From the NCBI GenBank assembly GCA_020027805.1, contig JAHKKQ010000001.1:1-63561 (forward strand): a stretch of DNA of 63,561 nucleotides, written 5' to 3'. The notes under the pieces were generated by a model that worked only from the letters and a program-made list of their open reading frames with translations, was not told where the DNA came from and searched no databases. The DNA is from Candidatus Dadabacteria bacterium. Lineage in GTDB: Bacteria; Desulfobacterota_D; UBA1144; Nemesobacterales; UBA2774. A program made the position numbers and the translations under genes. The first letter of the stretch is position 1. Each line of letters starts with the position of its first letter. Below are positions 61,450 through 63,561 of this stretch, in pieces.

Positions 61450-63561
61450 ATGGCTAAAAGAAAAAGCAGTACCCAACAGGAATCCTCCGACTATATAGTC
61501 CGGGAGATCATAGCCGCACTTTTATTCACGGTCGGGCTATTCTCGGCCCTGAGCCTTGTTTTCTACAGCGGAAAAACAGGCGTCGACGTCAAGGGCGCCA
61601 TGGGTTCCATAGGTGTTTATATATCGGGCATTCTCGGAACGGCATTCGGCGTATGCGCCTTCGTCGTGCCGCTGGTCCTCTTTTATACGTCGGTCGTCGT
61701 TTTCATAAACCGGGCCGGCGGTAACCTCTATAGAAAGACCGCCTCCGCATTCCTCCTCCTTGTTTCCATTATGGTGCTACTGGGGCTCCTCTACCCGAAT
61801 ACCGAGCTTCTCGGCTTCACCCCCGCAGGGGGGTGGGCAGGAGACACTGTGGCCTCTATAATGAGGGACAGCGTCGCCGGGGATATCGGCTCTTACCTCA
61901 TTGTAACCATAGTCCTTCTCGTGAGTTTAATAATAATATCGGGGATTGCCCTCTCGGATTTACTGGGGGCGCTCGGTGGCGTTTCGATGTTTATAGCGGA
62001 GAAATCGTACGCATTATCGAAGTATTTCGTCATTGCGTCCGGGGAATTTTTCGTATATCTAAAAAAATCCCTATCCAAACCGAAGATGCGCGCCGAGGTA
62101 AGGACCGCGCGCGCCAAAGGAAACGGCATCATAAAGCTTAACGGGAAGAAGAAGGCCGAGGACGATATAGACCTTTTCGAGGACGATTTCCGCGAGGAGG
62201 AGGATGAGGAGGAAGAAGACGATGACCTCGAGGACGATAAGCCTGAAATAGTTGTGGAGCAGCCCAAGCTCAAGGGCCTGGAGGATTTCTTCCATAAAAA
62301 AGAAGTAATACATAGAGACTACAAACTCCCCCCTCCCGACCTGCTCGATCCGAAAATGGAATCCGCAGTGGAGATAGACCGGGACGCGGTTTACCAGAAG
62401 GCGAGGCTCATAGAGGAAAAGCTGAGGGACTTCGGCGTTTCGGGTAAGGTCACCGAAATAAGGCCGGGCCCGGTAATCACGATGTTCGAATATAAACCCG
62501 CTCCCGGCATAAAGATTAACAGGATAGCGGCGCTTGAGAATGATCTGGCAATGGGACTCAGCGCCCTCAGTATAAGGATAATAGCCCCGATTCCGGGGAA
62601 GGACGTAATCGGCATAGAGGTCCCTAACGCAAAAAGAGAGACGGTCGTGCTGAGGGAGCTTCTGGAAGACGTGGAGTTTTCCAAGAGGAAGTCCATGCTG
62701 ACGCTCGCCCTCGGCAAGGACATATCGGGTCTTCCTTTTTACATGGACCTGAGGAAGGCCCCCCACCTGATGATAGCCGGTACGACCGGCTCGGGAAAGA
62801 GCGTGCTCCTGAACGCGGTTATCACCAGCATGCTTTACAAAGCGAGCCCTTACGAGCTGAAATTCATAATGATAGACCCGAAGATGCTGGAGCTCTCGGT
62901 CTATGAGGACATCCCTCACCTTCTCCACCCCGTGGTCACCGAGCCGAAAAAGGCGGCTGCCGCCCTCAGGTGGGCTGTGGAGGAGATGGAAAAGAGGTAC
63001 AGGATACTGTCCGAGGAGGGCGTGAGGGACATAGAGACGCACAATAAAAACGTTGAGAAGCTCAAGACTGAAGACAAGTGGGACAAGCTGCTCCCTTACA
63101 TCGTCATCGTGCTCGACGAGCTCGCCGACCTGATGATGATTGCGCCGAATGAATTAAAGGAATCGATTACCAGGCTCTCTCAGAAGGCGCGCGCCGCGGG
63201 TATTCACCTGATAGTCGCGACACAGCGCCCGTCGGCGGATATAGTGGCGGGTCTTATAAAGGCGAATTTCCCGGCCAGGATATCGTTCCTAGTATCGTCG
63301 AAGATCGACTCCCGTATAATTCTCGACACGGGCGGGGCGGAGAGGCTCCTCGGGAAGGGGGACATGCTCTTCCTCGAGCCGGGGACATCGAAGCTCCTAA
63401 GGATACAGGGCGCGTTGATATCGGACGAGGAAAGGGAGGGGATAACCGAGTATATCAAATCCCAGGGTAAGCCCATATACAACGAAGAGATTACGTATAT
63501 AGAGGAATCGGAGGGCGGCGAAGACCTCGAGAGCGAAAAGGACGAGCTCTATTTCGACGCG
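61450..63561 (+). CDS. ftsK: DNA translocase FtsK (partial, 3' end outside window)
   Basis: Moves DNA through the septum at division. 704 codons shown. Four membrane segments cover residues ~18-175, then a highly acidic linker (~235-280), and the motor: VTEIRPGPVITMFEYKPAPG, Walker A GTTGSGKSVLLNAV near 445, Walker B VIVLDELADLMM near 555 and ARAAGIHLIVATQRPSADI. The gamma winged-helix domain lies beyond the window. ATG 61450 has only a weak ribosome site. Confidence 0.96.
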   Translation, partial: MAKRKSSTQQESSDYIVREIIAALLFTVGLFSALSLVFYSGKTGVDVKGAMGSIGVYISGILGTAFGVCAFVVPLVLFYTSVVVFINRAGGNLYRKTASAFLLLVSIMVLLGLLYPNTELLGFTPAGGWAGDTVASIMRDSVAGDIGSYLIVTIVLLVSLIIISGIALSDLLGALGGVSMFIAEKSYALSKYFVIASGEFFVYLKKSLSKPKMRAEVRTARAKGNGIIKLNGKKKAEDDIDLFEDDFREEEDEEEEDDDLEDDKPEIVVEQPKLKGLEDFFHKKEVIHRDYKLPPPDLLDPKMESAVEIDRDAVYQKARLIEEKLRDFGVSGKVTEIRPGPVITMFEYKPAPGIKINRIAALENDLAMGLSALSIRIIAPIPGKDVIGIEVPNAKRETVVLRELLEDVEFSKRKSMLTLALGKDISGLPFYMDLRKAPHLMIAGTTGSGKSVLLNAVITSMLYKASPYELKFIMIDPKMLELSVYEDIPHLLHPVVTEPKKAAAALRWAVEEMEKRYRILSEEGVRDIETHNKNVEKLKTEDKWDKLLPYIVIVLDELADLMMIAPNELKESITRLSQKARAAGIHLIVATQRPSADIVAGLIKANFPARISFLVSSKIDSRIILDTGGAERLLGKGDMLFLEPGTSKLLRIQGALISDEEREGITEYIKSQGKPIYNEEITYIEESEGGEDLESEKDELYFDA

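Overview
The window looks like chromosome from a Gram-negative, oxygen-exposed bacterium. Evidence: heptosyltransferase, bactofilin, MotB-free core gene order, SCO1, NuoN, catalase-peroxidase with OxyR, IHF/HU proteins, and a possible ornithine-lipid locus. Gene content (archaeal-type FbaB aldolase, ArsA with a C-terminal HSP20-like part, Soj/Spo0J pair, class of helical-repeat hypothetical proteins) recalls deltaproteobacterial-grade lineages (Desulfobacterota, Dadabacteria and similar); this placement is inference, as no rRNA is present. Most of the window is housekeeping; there is no phage, insertion sequence, integrase or CRISPR array. One tRNA (Met-CAT) is present.

Layout. 1-6.6 kb: partial acyl-CoA dehydrogenase, ROK sugar kinase, and the leftward run pheT-ihfA-DUF502-tilS. 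6.7-10.4 kb: oxidative-stress unit with katG, a small catalase remnant behind it, a terminator, and divergent oxyR sharing an OxyR-type operator. 10.4-19.4 kb: cysteine desulfurase, argC, a glycolytic cluster gap-pgk-fba, a heptosyltransferase, a nitroreductase and an RNase Z-like hydrolase. 19.4-31.4 kb: SAM hydrolase, a leftward three-gene hydrolase operon headed by a CBM48-esterase, then rightward rluD-pgeF, argG, queA and an RlmD-type methyltransferase.

31.4-38.2 kb is the most unusual part. It holds olsB and olsA (ornithine lipid, phosphorus-free), an MJ1255/VC2487-type glycosyltransferase, a helical protein of unknown function, and a leftward operon GT2-PAP2 phosphatase-GT4. Repeated heptamers of the form nGTTAAG/nTTAAT, spaced by exactly 11 bp, lie before olsB, before the helical protein, before the GT2-PAP2-GT4 operon, and ahead of a short gene-free stretch ending in a terminator. 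This is the architecture of PhoB/PhoP boxes, so I propose a phosphate-starvation membrane-remodelling regulon. Several of its genes are interrupted: GT4 and GT2 by frameshifts, and olsB/olsA by a single in-frame TAG without a usable start for the downstream part.

38.2-51.2 kb: ArsA ATPase, a very short membrane protein with a strong promoter, HU, a lone receiver protein, coaBC, then a probable xenobiotic-response block (two paralogous MarR regulators, an Fe-S/SCP2 fusion protein, a 14-TM MFS exporter), msrB, a lipoprotein and a pyruvate-kinase-like gene split by an in-frame TGA. 51.2-54.1 kb: tRNA-Met, a candidate small RNA with tandem CCTCC motifs between a promoter and a strong terminator, SCO1, bactofilin and an M23 peptidase. 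54.3-63.6 kb: parAB, purSQ, a sulfur-transfer operon (TusA-CysM-JAMM-E1), nuoN and the start of ftsK.
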